Positions 43,730-52,543 of a DNA stretch of 64,000 bases are shown here, piece after piece. Position 1 is the first letter of the stretch; every line of letters starts with the position of its first letter. This stretch comes from Candidatus Sulfotelmatobacter sp. (lineage in GTDB: Bacteria > Acidobacteriota > Terriglobia > Terriglobales > Acidobacteriaceae), in assembly GCA_025462865.1 (NCBI GenBank), contig JAOAPI010000046.1, positions 79,517 through 143,516 on the forward strand, given 5' to 3'. The translations under genes were made by a program, and so were the position numbers. The notes under the pieces were generated by a model. The model was not told the origin of the DNA, made no database searches, and worked only from the letters and a program-made list of their open reading frames with translations.

Positions 43730-44225
43730 GCCACAAAGTCCTAACCAGATTGTATGAGAGTAACCAGCCAGGCAGAGGTACCTGCGGGAACTTTAGTAAT
43801 ACCTCTGAGGACGAATGGGAGCGGAACGGGACGAAAGAAAAGAGTTGAGCGCACGCTGACGAAAAAGGAATTCAACGGTGCGCGCGCCCAACACCCGAGC
43901 TTTTAAAGAAGACCAGAAGATCGCAAACGCGAGACTGGATCAGCTACTGGCTGCCGACGGAATACCCATCGCGCCACCGCAAAGCCTACAGCCGCATACC
44001 AAAGATGCATGAGCCTCATAGACACCCCCAAACCATCCCGAATCCACTGCTACCACAGGGGAGGATCAGCATCACTATCGGCAAGATAGCAGCGGGCCGG
44101 AGGCCGAACAAGGCCCGACAGTGCCATCCCGGTGGCACGGAAGTCATACATCAAATGGCCCGGTAATAACGCCCGTATTACCTATGGAGTGCCCTGCTCA
44201 AGCTTTCTTCCGAAGAGGCATTCGG
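43730..44225. other. Intergenic region of 496 bases, no convincing gene
   Basis: No reading frame with a ribosome site or family similarity is seen on either strand. A small hairpin, GGTAATA (44162-44168) with TATTACC (44176-44182), lies 44 bases beyond the stop of the sortilin-like gene; it lacks a T run, so a terminator role is weak. The base composition is less codon-like than the flanks, so it may be decayed coding sequence. Confidence 0.5.
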
Positions 44226-47200
44226 TCAGTGGGCGTCCATGTTTTCGATATCTCCGGCCCGGCCCGCCGGTGGAACAACTACCGTTGACAGACTGTTCTC
44301 CACCGTCAGCTTCCGGAAGGCTGCCAGATCGTGGCCCTGCAAATCCTGCCAGTGCCCTAGTGTCTCCTCGACTTGCCGTTTCAGCTTTTCGAATTGAAGC
44401 TGCTCGGCCTGAGTCGGAGCCGAATCCGCGGTCGCCAGGTCCATCGCCAGAAAGGCCAGTCTGGCATCCAGTTGCGGAGGATAGGCAAGCGAATCTTCGT
44501 TCGCGCTGATGGTGAGGTTCACCATCGAATCGCGGACGGCTGCCAGTTTCTTCTCCAGATCATCGGCAGAAGCCGTAATCGACTTCGTGCTGGCGTTTTC
44601 TGGTAACCGTCGCTTAAGCCCCGCCACCTGCGAGCGAACATCCTGAATCTGGTTCGCGGCGTCATATACGCTGTTCAGTTCCTCATGTATCTGGGTCAGG
44701 ATGCTGAATTGCTGCTGCAAATCTTCCTGGCTGACTTTCACCCGCGGGTCCAATTTCACCTCGAGGGGCGCAACCTGGCTTTCTGCTCCAACCGTAAGGC
44801 GCACCTGATATTTTCCCGGAGTCGCCACCGGCCCCCGCGCACCACCACCGTACTCCCACAGATAGTAACCAGGAACGCGATGCGCCTCTTCATAGCGCAG
44901 GTCCCACACGAACCGGTTCAAGCCTGCCTCGGGCTTGATTTCTTTTTCCGGCTTCTTGTCGTCTGGATCGGGCGGTTCGTCGAGAATTTTCGTTTCGGAG
45001 CTCGAATACTTCCGAATCGTCTTTCCAGAAGCATCCAGAATTTCGACCTTCGTTTCGGTTCCGGCCTTCGGCTCATCTTTCAGGTAGAAGTCAATCACCG
45101 CTCCTACAGGAGGATTCTGCGCCGTCCTCTTCGATGGACGCCGCTCGGCCGCTTCTCCCGCTTGAATGCGGTAGGCTGGTCCCGGCGTGTAGAGATGAAC
45201 TGCTTTCTTCTCCACGTCGTCGCTAAACTGGCGCAATGGACTGATGTCGTCCAAAATCCAGAACGCTCTCCCGTGGGTCGCCACCACTAGATCGTTATCT
45301 TTCACCACGAGGTCGTGCACAGGTGTGGCCGGCAGATTGAGTTTCAGCGGCCGCCAATCTGCACCATCGTTAAAGGACACGTAGACGCCGCCCTCGGTGC
45401 CCGCAAAAAGAAGACCGCGCTTTTTCGGATCTTCGCGAACCGCACGCACAAAGCTTCCATCGGGAATTCCATTCGTCAGCTTCGTCCAGCTCTGTCCGTA
45501 GTCACTGGTCTTGTAGACGTAGGGCCGAAGATCGTCATTCTGATGGCGATCCACAGCAACGTAAGCCGTACCTGCATCGATCGCTGAAGCATCGATCTGG
45601 CTGACGCGGCTCCACTCCGGCATATCCTTGGGCGTCACGTTCTTCCAGCTCTTCCCTTCGTCTCGCGTGATTTGGATCAGACCGTCATCAGTGCCAACCC
45701 AGATCAGTCCTTTCGTCAGCGGCGATTCGGCAACCGCAAAAATGGTGTCGTAGTACTCCGTGCCAGTATCGTCCAGCGTGATGTCACCGCCAGAAGGCTG
45801 CTGCTTGCTCTTGTCATTTCGCGTGAGGTCTGGACTGATCGCCTCCCAGTGCGAGCCACCATCCGTGGTTTTGAACAGTCGCTCGCCTGCATGGTAGAGC
45901 GTGTTCGGATCGTGTGCGGAAATCACCACCGGCGCCGTCCACTGGAAACGGTGTTCGAGGTAACCCGCGCCATGAGCATCTGAGAGCTCCGGCTGCTCGG
46001 TGATCGATTTCACCTGCCCGATGCGCCTGTCATAGCGCGTGATATTTCCCTGGTAATCAGCTGCAAACACTACATTGGAATCCGGCGGATAGGGCGCGAT
46101 ATAACCGGCCTCTCCTCCACCCACGTCATACCAATCCTGCCGGTCGATGGAACCGTCGTCGCTCCGGCTGGCGATTGACACAGTGCCGGAATCCTGCTGC
46201 GATCCGTAAACACGATATGGCGAACCTCCATCAGTAATCACGTGGTAGAACTGCGCCGTAGGCTGGTTGTCTTCCCGCGTCCAGTTCTTGCCGCCATCTA
46301 GTGAGATTGTCACTCCACCATCGTTGGACGCAATCATCCGCCGCGTATCCCGAGGATCGATCCACAAGCCATGGTTGTCCCCGTGCGGAATTTTCACCTT
46401 ATTAAAGAGATGACCGCCATCAGTGGACTTGAACGCTTCCACATCCATGATGTAAACCACATTTTCATCTCTCGGGTCGGCGATGATGTGCATGTAATAC
46501 CAGGGCCGCTGCCACAGACTGTGGCTGGGATTTATAAAGTCCCAGGTTTCGCCGCCATCCTCCGAACGGTATAACCCTCCATCAGGATTGTGCGCCTCCA
46601 CCAGCGCGTAAACGCGATCAGAACTCGCCGACACCGCGATGCCGATGCGTCCAAACGGACCTTTAGGGAGACCGTGCTTTTCCAGCCGTTTCCAGGTTGT
46701 ACCGCCGTCAGACGATCGATACAACCCGCTTCCGGGCCCGCCGTCGTTCATATTCCACGAACTGCGGCGCACCTGCCACAACGCAGCAAAAAGAATGTTG
46801 GGATTGCGAGGATCGAAAGCTACATCGATGCCTCCCGTATTCTCATCCTTATACAGAACTTTCTCCCAGTCCTTGCCGCCATTGGTCGTGCGGAAAATTC
46901 CGCGCTCCGTGTTCGGCCCGTACGGATGCCCCAGTGCAGCGACAAAAACGATGTCAGGATTGTTCGGATTGATGATGACTTTGCCGATCGCGCGGCTGTC
47001 ATGCAGGCCAACGTTCTTCCAGGTCTTGCCCGCATCCATGGATTTATAAATTCCATCTCCCTGCGAGATATTTCCGCGCAGGCACGCTTCTCCCGTACCC
47101 ACATAAAGAGTGTTGTGATCGGAATTAGCCACCGCCAGGCTGCCAATATCTCCAGTTCCCTCTTTGTCGAATACTGGTGTCCAAGTCATCGCCCCGTCGG

Positions 47201-47567
47201 TCGACTTCCACACCCCGCCGCCCGTCGCGCCGAAATAATACGTGGTCGGATCGCCAGGAATTCCGGACGCGGTCAGCGACCGGCCGCCGCGGAAGGGACC
47301 GATCAGCCGGTACTTCATGCCCTTGAACGGTTTTTCTTCCGGCTTGGTGGATTCCTCTTCGTTAGCTGGTTTCTCCTCGGGGGTGCCCGCGGTAGGAGTC
47401 GTGGACGAAGGATTAGGCTTCACGGACTTTGACTGGCGTCCCGGTTTAGTCTGGGCAACAGCGACGCTGTGCGCCGAAAGCACCAGGGCCGCGAGAAATA
47501 ACGGCAGCCACCAGGTAATTGGAGTTCTTCTAGATCCGTTTCCGGAAGACGTAGTTCGACCCGCCAT
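44226..47567 (-). CDS. Secreted sortilin (VPS10)/BNR-repeat beta-propeller protein
   Basis: Protein of 1113 residues with signal peptide (residues about 18-39, ITWWLPLFLAALVLSAHSVA). After a Ser/Thr/Glu-rich linker, residues about 80-760 form one or two ten-bladed propellers with Asp-box repeats (KSTDGAMTWTPVF, RTTNGGKDWEKVL, SSDGGTTWKRL, KTTDGGSHWEAIS). Residues about 800-920 include an Ig-like domain with KAGTETKVEILDASGKTIRK and FVWDLRYE, and the C-terminus is a helical coiled region. This is the acidobacterial WD40/YVTN/BNR-like exported protein, sometimes labelled glycosyl hydrolase, but no catalytic residues are shown. Role probably binding or processing of polymers outside the cell. 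Confidence 0.85.
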   Translation of the reverse strand: MAGRTTSSGNGSRRTPITWWLPLFLAALVLSAHSVAVAQTKPGRQSKSVKPNPSSTTPTAGTPEEKPANEEESTKPEEKPFKGMKYRLIGPFRGGRSLTASGIPGDPTTYYFGATGGGVWKSTDGAMTWTPVFDKEGTGDIGSLAVANSDHNTLYVGTGEACLRGNISQGDGIYKSMDAGKTWKNVGLHDSRAIGKVIINPNNPDIVFVAALGHPYGPNTERGIFRTTNGGKDWEKVLYKDENTGGIDVAFDPRNPNILFAALWQVRRSSWNMNDGGPGSGLYRSSDGGTTWKRLEKHGLPKGPFGRIGIAVSASSDRVYALVEAHNPDGGLYRSEDGGETWDFINPSHSLWQRPWYYMHIIADPRDENVVYIMDVEAFKSTDGGHLFNKVKIPHGDNHGLWIDPRDTRRMIASNDGGVTISLDGGKNWTREDNQPTAQFYHVITDGGSPYRVYGSQQDSGTVSIASRSDDGSIDRQDWYDVGGGEAGYIAPYPPDSNVVFAADYQGNITRYDRRIGQVKSITEQPELSDAHGAGYLEHRFQWTAPVVISAHDPNTLYHAGERLFKTTDGGSHWEAISPDLTRNDKSKQQPSGGDITLDDTGTEYYDTIFAVAESPLTKGLIWVGTDDGLIQITRDEGKSWKNVTPKDMPEWSRVSQIDASAIDAGTAYVAVDRHQNDDLRPYVYKTSDYGQSWTKLTNGIPDGSFVRAVREDPKKRGLLFAGTEGGVYVSFNDGADWRPLKLNLPATPVHDLVVKDNDLVVATHGRAFWILDDISPLRQFSDDVEKKAVHLYTPGPAYRIQAGEAAERRPSKRTAQNPPVGAVIDFYLKDEPKAGTETKVEILDASGKTIRKYSSSETKILDEPPDPDDKKPEKEIKPEAGLNRFVWDLRYEEAHRVPGYYLWEYGGGARGPVATPGKYQVRLTVGAESQVAPLEVKLDPRVKVSQEDLQQQFSILTQIHEELNSVYDAANQIQDVRSQVAGLKRRLPENASTKSITASADDLEKKLAAVRDSMVNLTISANEDSLAYPPQLDARLAFLAMDLATADSAPTQAEQLQFEKLKRQVEETLGHWQDLQGHDLAAFRKLTVENSLSTVVVPPAGRAGDIENMDAH

Positions 47568-47666
47568 GTTCGAATTCCCCCATGTATAGACGCTTGAGAA
47601 AGTGAATCGTTGTTATGGTAATGCCCCGCAGGCCGAAATGAAAAGACTCCGCCTGCAACTTGGCCT

Positions 47667-48539
47667 TCATTTCAGCAGCAGTTTGCGAGCCGCCTGCAGT
47701 TCCTTGCGCTTCTGAGCATCAATCTTCGGATACGACAATCCCAGCTCTTCGAGCGTTTCAACAATCGCCGCCGCAACCACCAGATGCGTGAACCATTTAT
47801 TATCCGCGGGGACCACGTACCACGGCGCATGCTTCGTAGACGTATTGCGGATCATTTCCTCGTAGGCTTTTTGATAGTCGTCCCAATATTCGCGCTCGCG
47901 AATATCATCCGCCGAGAATTTCCAATTCTTTTTTGGTTCTTCCAACCGCGCCAAAAAGCGTTTCTTCTGTTCCTTCTTCGAAAGATGGAGAAAGAATTTG
48001 CGGATGACCGTTCCGTTACGCGCCATGTGCCGCTCAAAGCAGCGAATATCTTCGAAGCGCTCTTCCCATATGTCTTTCGTCACCAGCGCCGGGGGGATCA
48101 TCTGACTCTCCAGCACCTTCGGATGTACCCGCACTACCAGCACCTCTTCATAATAGGACCGGTTGAAAATTCCGATGCGTCCGCGGTCCGGCAACTGATT
48201 CGTCGCGCGCCACAAAAAATCATGGTGCAGTTCGGCTTCCGACGGCGCCTTAAACGAGTGCACCTGGCATCCTTCCGGATTCACTCCGGACATTACATGT
48301 TTGATCGTCCCATCTTTTCCTGCTGCATCCATTGCCTGAAAGATGAGCAGCAGCGACCATCGATCCTGGGCGTAGAGCTTGGCCTGCAAATCAGCCATGC
48401 GTGCAATATCTTCCTGCAACTTCTTCCCAGCAGCCTCTTCCGAGCGCCACGGACCGGTGTCTGCGGGATCGACATCATTCACCCGGAAATGTTTGCCGTC
48501 ATCAATCCGATAGGATTTTGCCAGTTTGGCAGTCTTCAT
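47667..48539 (-). CDS. Polyphosphate kinase 2 family protein
   Basis: Protein of 290 residues. Walker A is IFQAMDAAGKDGTIKHVM (residues 67-84) and the Walker B region is GIFNRSYYEEVLVVRVHP; the lid module has RFLARLEEPKKNWKFS. SGVNPEGCQVHSFKAPS is typical of the PPK2 class III/I group, which uses polyphosphate to phosphorylate AMP or ADP (or, in reverse, makes polyphosphate). Cytosolic. It is a single gene; the upstream region holds a phosphoesterase remnant. Class cannot be settled without comparison. Confidence 0.92.
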   Translation of the reverse strand: MKTAKLAKSYRIDDGKHFRVNDVDPADTGPWRSEEAAGKKLQEDIARMADLQAKLYAQDRWSLLLIFQAMDAAGKDGTIKHVMSGVNPEGCQVHSFKAPSEAELHHDFLWRATNQLPDRGRIGIFNRSYYEEVLVVRVHPKVLESQMIPPALVTKDIWEERFEDIRCFERHMARNGTVIRKFFLHLSKKEQKKRFLARLEEPKKNWKFSADDIREREYWDDYQKAYEEMIRNTSTKHAPWYVVPADNKWFTHLVVAAAIVETLEELGLSYPKIDAQKRKELQAARKLLLK

Positions 48540-48570
48540 TCGTTCATCGCTCCGGGGTTTACTGCAATAG

Positions 48571-48786
48571 GAAGTTTACACTGCGTTCGGGGCATGTCAT
48601 GAGCGCCGCGTCGTGACGATCACCATTTCTCACTCGGATCAGTCTCCCCGTACTTCGAACGTCGCCTACAACCATCAATCCATGCTGGCAACAATTCAGG
48701 ATGGCTGGAATCTTGGCTGCCCGGCATTCACCTGCGACACCGCCAATGTGCCGCCAATGAGCGACCTGGTCGGCCCCAAAAAGTAG
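48571..48786 (+). pseudogene. C-terminal remnant of a phosphoesterase (phospholipase C/acid phosphatase family)
   Basis: The frame from 48571 to the TAG at 48784-48786 reads VVTITISHSDQSPRTSNVAY, then a NHQSMLATIQDGWNLGC segment, then TCDTANVPPMSDLVG and stop. This is the C-terminus of the PF04185-type phosphoesterases (typical ending YNHYSLLATIEDGWNL...CDTANV.PM.DL), but the rest of the protein is missing, and an in-frame stop (48568-48570) closes it upstream. It has no start signal. It lies between the PPK2 gene and the YVTN gene, both on the other strand, so it looks like the decayed tail of a lost gene. Confidence 0.6.
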
Positions 48787-48796
48787 CGTGGCAAGG

Positions 48797-49813
48797 TCAT
48801 TGAACTTCGTAAACTTGCAGCTCCAATTTTGCGTCCGGCTTGCCTTTACCTGAAACGGCGACATAAAGCCGTTTCAGGTCGGGCACAAAAATTGACGATT
48901 TCGCGCGGTAGGCGGTCGGCACTTCGGCGATATGCTCGTAGTGATCGGCATCGCGCTGCTCAAAAACAGACGCCGTCTCACTTCCCGTGACGTAAATCCG
49001 TTTCCGCAACACATCAAATGACATGTCACTGTTGACCCCGACACACGGAAGCGACGTCACCACTTTACCCGTGTCGCTGTTGAGGACGATAAACCGCGCC
49101 GGCTTACGAGTCGCAATAAACATTCGATGGTCTGGTTCATCAAGCACGATCGCATGGGCTACGTGCGCGTCCGGCAGCGCCCACTTGGCAACGAGTTGGC
49201 GAGTCTCTAGATCAACCACCCCAACCTCGTCCGTGCCCGTGAGGTTTACATATAGCTTTTTGCCTGCCCGGTCGATGACCATTCCCTCATTGGAATTTCC
49301 GGGCAGTCCCGCGACGTCGCCGATATGTTTGAAGGACTTCGTATCAATGATGCTGAGCACATGTGTCGGCCCCTTGTGACCGCCTCCGCTCTCCACATAG
49401 TAGAAGCGATTTACGGGATTCAGCACACCATGATCTACGCCCTCACCCAATTTAATGGTTTTAATAATCTTGTACTTCTTGCAATCGACGAGGCGCACCG
49501 AGCTATCCCCGCCGTCCGTGACGACCAAGTGATTCGACTCCGGTAGATAAACCATCATCAGTGGCTGCCCGAAGCCTTCAATACTATGAATCCGCTTCCC
49601 CGTAAGAAGGTCGAACACCTCGACTGTCTTATGCTCCTCAGCCGCGAGGAATAGACGATTGCCTTTGCGGTCTAATCCAAAATGGTCGAAATCGCCGGTG
49701 AAACCCGGCATCGGTGTTGTCATGATCAACTTCAGTGGTAGCTTTTCCTGCGCATTCAGCATTACTGACCCTACAACCATTATCGTGATGCAGACCTTCA
49801 GCAACTGTCTCAA
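48797..49813 (-). CDS. Secreted YVTN beta-propeller protein
   Basis: Protein of 338 residues starting at TTG 49813, 7 bases after GGAGG. Signal peptide: LLKVCITIMVVGSVMLNAQ. Seven blades with YVTN-like motifs: FDHFGLDRKGNRLFLAAEEH, KTVEVFDLLTGKRIHSIEG, DSSVRLVDCKKYKIIKTIK, KKLYVNLTGTDEVGVVDLET and DVLRKRIYVTGSETASVFEQ. Such proteins bind or scaffold outside the cytosol; some act as lactonases, but no catalytic residues can be named. The short gap (71 bases) to the CstB-like gene on the same strand suggests joint transcription. Confidence 0.85.
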   Translation of the reverse strand: MRQLLKVCITIMVVGSVMLNAQEKLPLKLIMTTPMPGFTGDFDHFGLDRKGNRLFLAAEEHKTVEVFDLLTGKRIHSIEGFGQPLMMVYLPESNHLVVTDGGDSSVRLVDCKKYKIIKTIKLGEGVDHGVLNPVNRFYYVESGGGHKGPTHVLSIIDTKSFKHIGDVAGLPGNSNEGMVIDRAGKKLYVNLTGTDEVGVVDLETRQLVAKWALPDAHVAHAIVLDEPDHRMFIATRKPARFIVLNSDTGKVVTSLPCVGVNSDMSFDVLRKRIYVTGSETASVFEQRDADHYEHIAEVPTAYRAKSSIFVPDLKRLYVAVSGKGKPDAKLELQVYEVQ

Positions 49814-49884
49814 GATATCGCCTCCAGGAATATAAGGTGTTGCCCTTCACCTCCGCTGCCGCGATTGCGCGCAGCGACGGCGAT

Positions 49885-51276
49885 TCAAGCTACCACCGGC
49901 TTCTCCGTCACAACCGGAAGTTTCGCTTCCCGCCACGCATCGAATCCTCCAACCACATTCACCACGTTCTGAAAACCTGCCCGTTGCAGCAAACTGCACG
50001 CGATCATGCTGCGATATCCACCTTTGCAGTGCACTGCGAGAGTAACGGTGCGATCGATTTCGGGAGGGGCAACTTTAAAATTATCCAACGGCCACCACGC
50101 TGCGTCCGCAATATGACCCGACTCCCACTCAGGCTCGCGCCTGACATCTAATACATTACATGCGCCGCTTTGCACCCGGCGGCTAAGATCTTCAACACTA
50201 ATCTGCGCAAGTGTTGCCAACGGCAACCCCGCCACGCTCCACGCCTCAATTCCGCCTTTCAGATATCCGCGCGGATCCTCAAGCCCCACTCGCGCCAGCC
50301 GCATTCGTGCTTCTGATAAGGCCTCCTGCGATTCCGCGATCAGCACAGGACGAGATTTCAAACCCAGCAGCGCTCCCGCCCACGATGCAAACTGCCCCGA
50401 CAATGCGATGTTCACCGTCCCCGCGACATGCCCCGCCGCAAACTGCTCGCCCGGACGCACATCGAGTACGATTCCACCCTCCGCCAGCAGGCTTTCGAGT
50501 TCGGCCGGTTCAACTGGAGGCAGTTCCGGCAAATCGGCGAGCGCCGCCGCCCCCGTGCGATTGATTTCCGCATCCTGCACAAAATATTCCGGACGCGCCG
50601 GCAAATTACAGGTCAACTGCTTCGCGAATTCTTCCCTGCTCTGGATCTGCAACGCGTAGTTTGTAAGCCGCTCCGTGCCGATCGTCGAAACCCGCTCCTC
50701 CCGCATGTTTCGCCCGCATAACGACCCTGCCCCATGAGCCGGATACACCAGAACACTATCGGCAAGTCTCAAAATCTTATTGTGAAGACTGTCATAGAGC
50801 ATTCCAGCCAATTGCGCCGCTGTGTGGCGCTTCGAAAGATCGGGACGCCCCACGTCCCCCAAAAACAAAGTGTCGCCCGTCAGCGCCGCCCACGGCGCGG
50901 GAGACTTCTCCTCGTCCGTAATCACCAGGCATACACTCTCCGGCGTATGCCCCGGAGTTTCCAAGGCCGTGATCCGCATTCTTCCCACCTGTAACTCGAA
51001 ACCATCTCGCACCGCGATGTGAGGAAACGTCGCGCCCGCTTCGGCTCCAATGTAAATTTGCGCGCCGCTTCTCGACGCCAGCTCTCTGTGTCCAGAAATA
51101 AAATCAGCATGCAGATGCGTTTCGAAGATGTGACGAATGCGAACCCGATTCGCCTGCGCCGCCTGCAGATAAATTTCCACATCGCGCTGCGGATCCACCA
51201 CCACAGCCTCGCCCTCGGACGCCAGCATGTACGACGCATGCGCCAGACATCCCAGATAAAACTGCTCGAAATACAT
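49885..51276 (-). CDS. CstB-like persulfide dioxygenase-rhodanese fusion
   Basis: Protein of 463 residues; ATG 51276 has GGAGG 6 bases upstream. Residues about 1-230 are a metallo-beta-lactamase-fold dioxygenase of the ETHE1 type, with THLHADFISGH (His54, His56, Asp58), His110 in ETPGH and Asp135 in LTGDTLF, which bind one Fe(II). Residues about 255-355 are a rhodanese domain lacking the catalytic Cys (AES at the loop), and residues about 360-463 a second one with active Cys417 in VHCKGGYRS. This order equals Staphylococcus CstB, which oxidises low-molecular-weight persulfides to thiosulfate. It should detoxify sulfide in the cytosol. Confidence 0.88.
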   Translation of the reverse strand: MYFEQFYLGCLAHASYMLASEGEAVVVDPQRDVEIYLQAAQANRVRIRHIFETHLHADFISGHRELASRSGAQIYIGAEAGATFPHIAVRDGFELQVGRMRITALETPGHTPESVCLVITDEEKSPAPWAALTGDTLFLGDVGRPDLSKRHTAAQLAGMLYDSLHNKILRLADSVLVYPAHGAGSLCGRNMREERVSTIGTERLTNYALQIQSREEFAKQLTCNLPARPEYFVQDAEINRTGAAALADLPELPPVEPAELESLLAEGGIVLDVRPGEQFAAGHVAGTVNIALSGQFASWAGALLGLKSRPVLIAESQEALSEARMRLARVGLEDPRGYLKGGIEAWSVAGLPLATLAQISVEDLSRRVQSGACNVLDVRREPEWESGHIADAAWWPLDNFKVAPPEIDRTVTLAVHCKGGYRSMIACSLLQRAGFQNVVNVVGGFDAWREAKLPVVTEKPVVA

Positions 51277-51358
51277 CGTCCGCCTCCGGCCCCGCTGCGC
51301 CCCCAATTCTATCCCCCAAACTACAGTTCCTGCACCGCTCCCGCGATCACCCCTACTC

Positions 51359-51382
51359 GTAGAGACGTAGCTTGCTACGTCT
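51359..51382. repeat. 24-base palindromic repeat, copy 1
   Basis: GTAGAGACGTAGCTTGCTACGTCT, containing the perfect inverted repeat AGACGTAGC-TT-GCTACGTCT, is identical at 53451-53474. It lies upstream of the CstB-like gene (minus strand). Short palindromes of this type are scattered between genes of many bacteria. Confidence 0.75.
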
Positions 51383-51608
51383 AGTCCCCGTAGGAACTCG
51401 CCGGTGGAAGCGCTTCTTATCGGTGCTTCATGCGACCTCCACATCGCTGTCGCAGCACTTCACCGCTGTAGTAATAAGGTGTAAATGATTTAGACCTTCA
51501 GCCCGCGAGACACACATGGAAACCCCCGCTCCGCCGCAAGCAGCGCCGCTTCAGCCATTGACAAGCCAAACCCGCCGGAGTAATTTTGGAAATCGAGGCC
51601 TAAGAACG

Positions 51609-51917
51609 GTGACGCGATTTCGTTGGATATTGATTCTCGTCCTCTTAGGCGCAGCCGTCTGCGTCTCCGCAGCACCCCGAGCGGACCTGCCCGAAACCAA
51701 TTTCAACGAAGCGGATGCGCCTGTAAATTTAGCTCCTCCTCTGCCGCCCCGCTTCCAGATCGTCACTCCAGCGGTTGATCCAATCCTTGTTCCGCTCACG
51801 TTGCCGCTCGACTGCGCAGATTGCGCTGTCCACAGTTTGGTATTCGCCCCGGCCCCCGCGCCCACTCAGTGCCGCCGAAATTCTCTCCAGGACATTCTCT
51901 GCACATTTTTGATCTGA
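51609..51917 (+). CDS. Small secreted protein of unknown function
   Basis: Protein of 102 residues from GTG 51609, which gives a typical signal peptide (residues 4-22, FRWILILVLLGAAVCVSAA) and has GAGG upstream; a longer frame from ATG 51516 would put the hydrophobic stretch at residues 36-54. The mature part is Pro-rich with DLPETNFNEADAPVNLAPPL and four Cys (DCADC, QCRR, LCTF), perhaps two disulfides. I do not recognise it. The gene is plausible from codon use and signal peptide, but support is limited. Confidence 0.5.
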   Translation: MTRFRWILILVLLGAAVCVSAAPRADLPETNFNEADAPVNLAPPLPPRFQIVTPAVDPILVPLTLPLDCADCAVHSLVFAPAPAPTQCRRNSLQDILCTFLI

Positions 51918-52132
51918 CCTCGCACCCACTCGGTAATGCCTAGTGTTGGCCATGCGCCCGGATCGTCGATAAACGCATCCAGTCAAAACCTTCTTTGGAC
52001 GTGGGCTCGACCTCTGGGCATACCGGAATTCAGGTGAGGCAATGAACTCATTGAAGCGGTTAATTCGCGGCACATCCCTTACGCGAAAAATACAAACGCC
52101 GCCTTCGCGGGCGCAATTCTTGAGAGGCAATT

Positions 52133-52474
52133 ATGAATAAAGCAGATATGGCATTTCTTACATTCCCCGTGGAACAAATATGCTCTGACCGCCCGCTGTG
52201 CAATCCTTGGTCTACGTTCAACTGGCAAATCCAGGATGAGAGGCTCCCCCACTTGCTGGTCGTCCTGCAACAGCTCGACGAATCCATGCACGGACTCGAA
52301 GGACTGCCGGAGCCCGAAGCCAGCGAAATCGTCTCCGCCGCACTCCGGGTCTGTGGTTTTGTCGAGCCTATCGAAGCGTTCGAAGTGATAGCCGCCATCC
52401 TGAATGTTCTCGAAACGCTCGATCCATTTTCGGAGAGGCCGACCTTCCCCGGATATGTCGGCACACCCTCGTGA
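52133..52474 (+). CDS. Small hypothetical protein
   Basis: Protein of 113 residues starting at ATG 52133 with GAGAGG 6 bases upstream. It is mostly helical and acidic, with no signal peptide or membrane helix; PHLLVVLQQLDESMHGLEGL and FVEPIEAFEVIAAILNVLET look like amphipathic helices, so it may be a small cytosolic binding protein. Codon use is like the neighbours. Not recognised; the start site is the main support, and it precedes the DUF3395-like gene by 69 bases. Confidence 0.55.
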   Translation: MNKADMAFLTFPVEQICSDRPLCNPWSTFNWQIQDERLPHLLVVLQQLDESMHGLEGLPEPEASEIVSAALRVCGFVEPIEAFEVIAAILNVLETLDPFSERPTFPGYVGTPS

Positions 52475-52543
52475 ACACGAGCCTCGTGAATCACGAAATC
52501 ATGCGATCGGCAACTTTACCGATAAACAGAACAGGAGATTCCA

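Noticed and set aside
44132..44509. 125-codon plus-strand frame in the 43.7-44.5 kb region
   Set aside because: Half of it is antisense to the sortilin-like gene, and the rest has no site or similarity.
46590..47432. 280-codon plus-strand frame
   Set aside because: Antisense shadow of the sortilin-like gene, whose Asp-box repeats are unmistakable.
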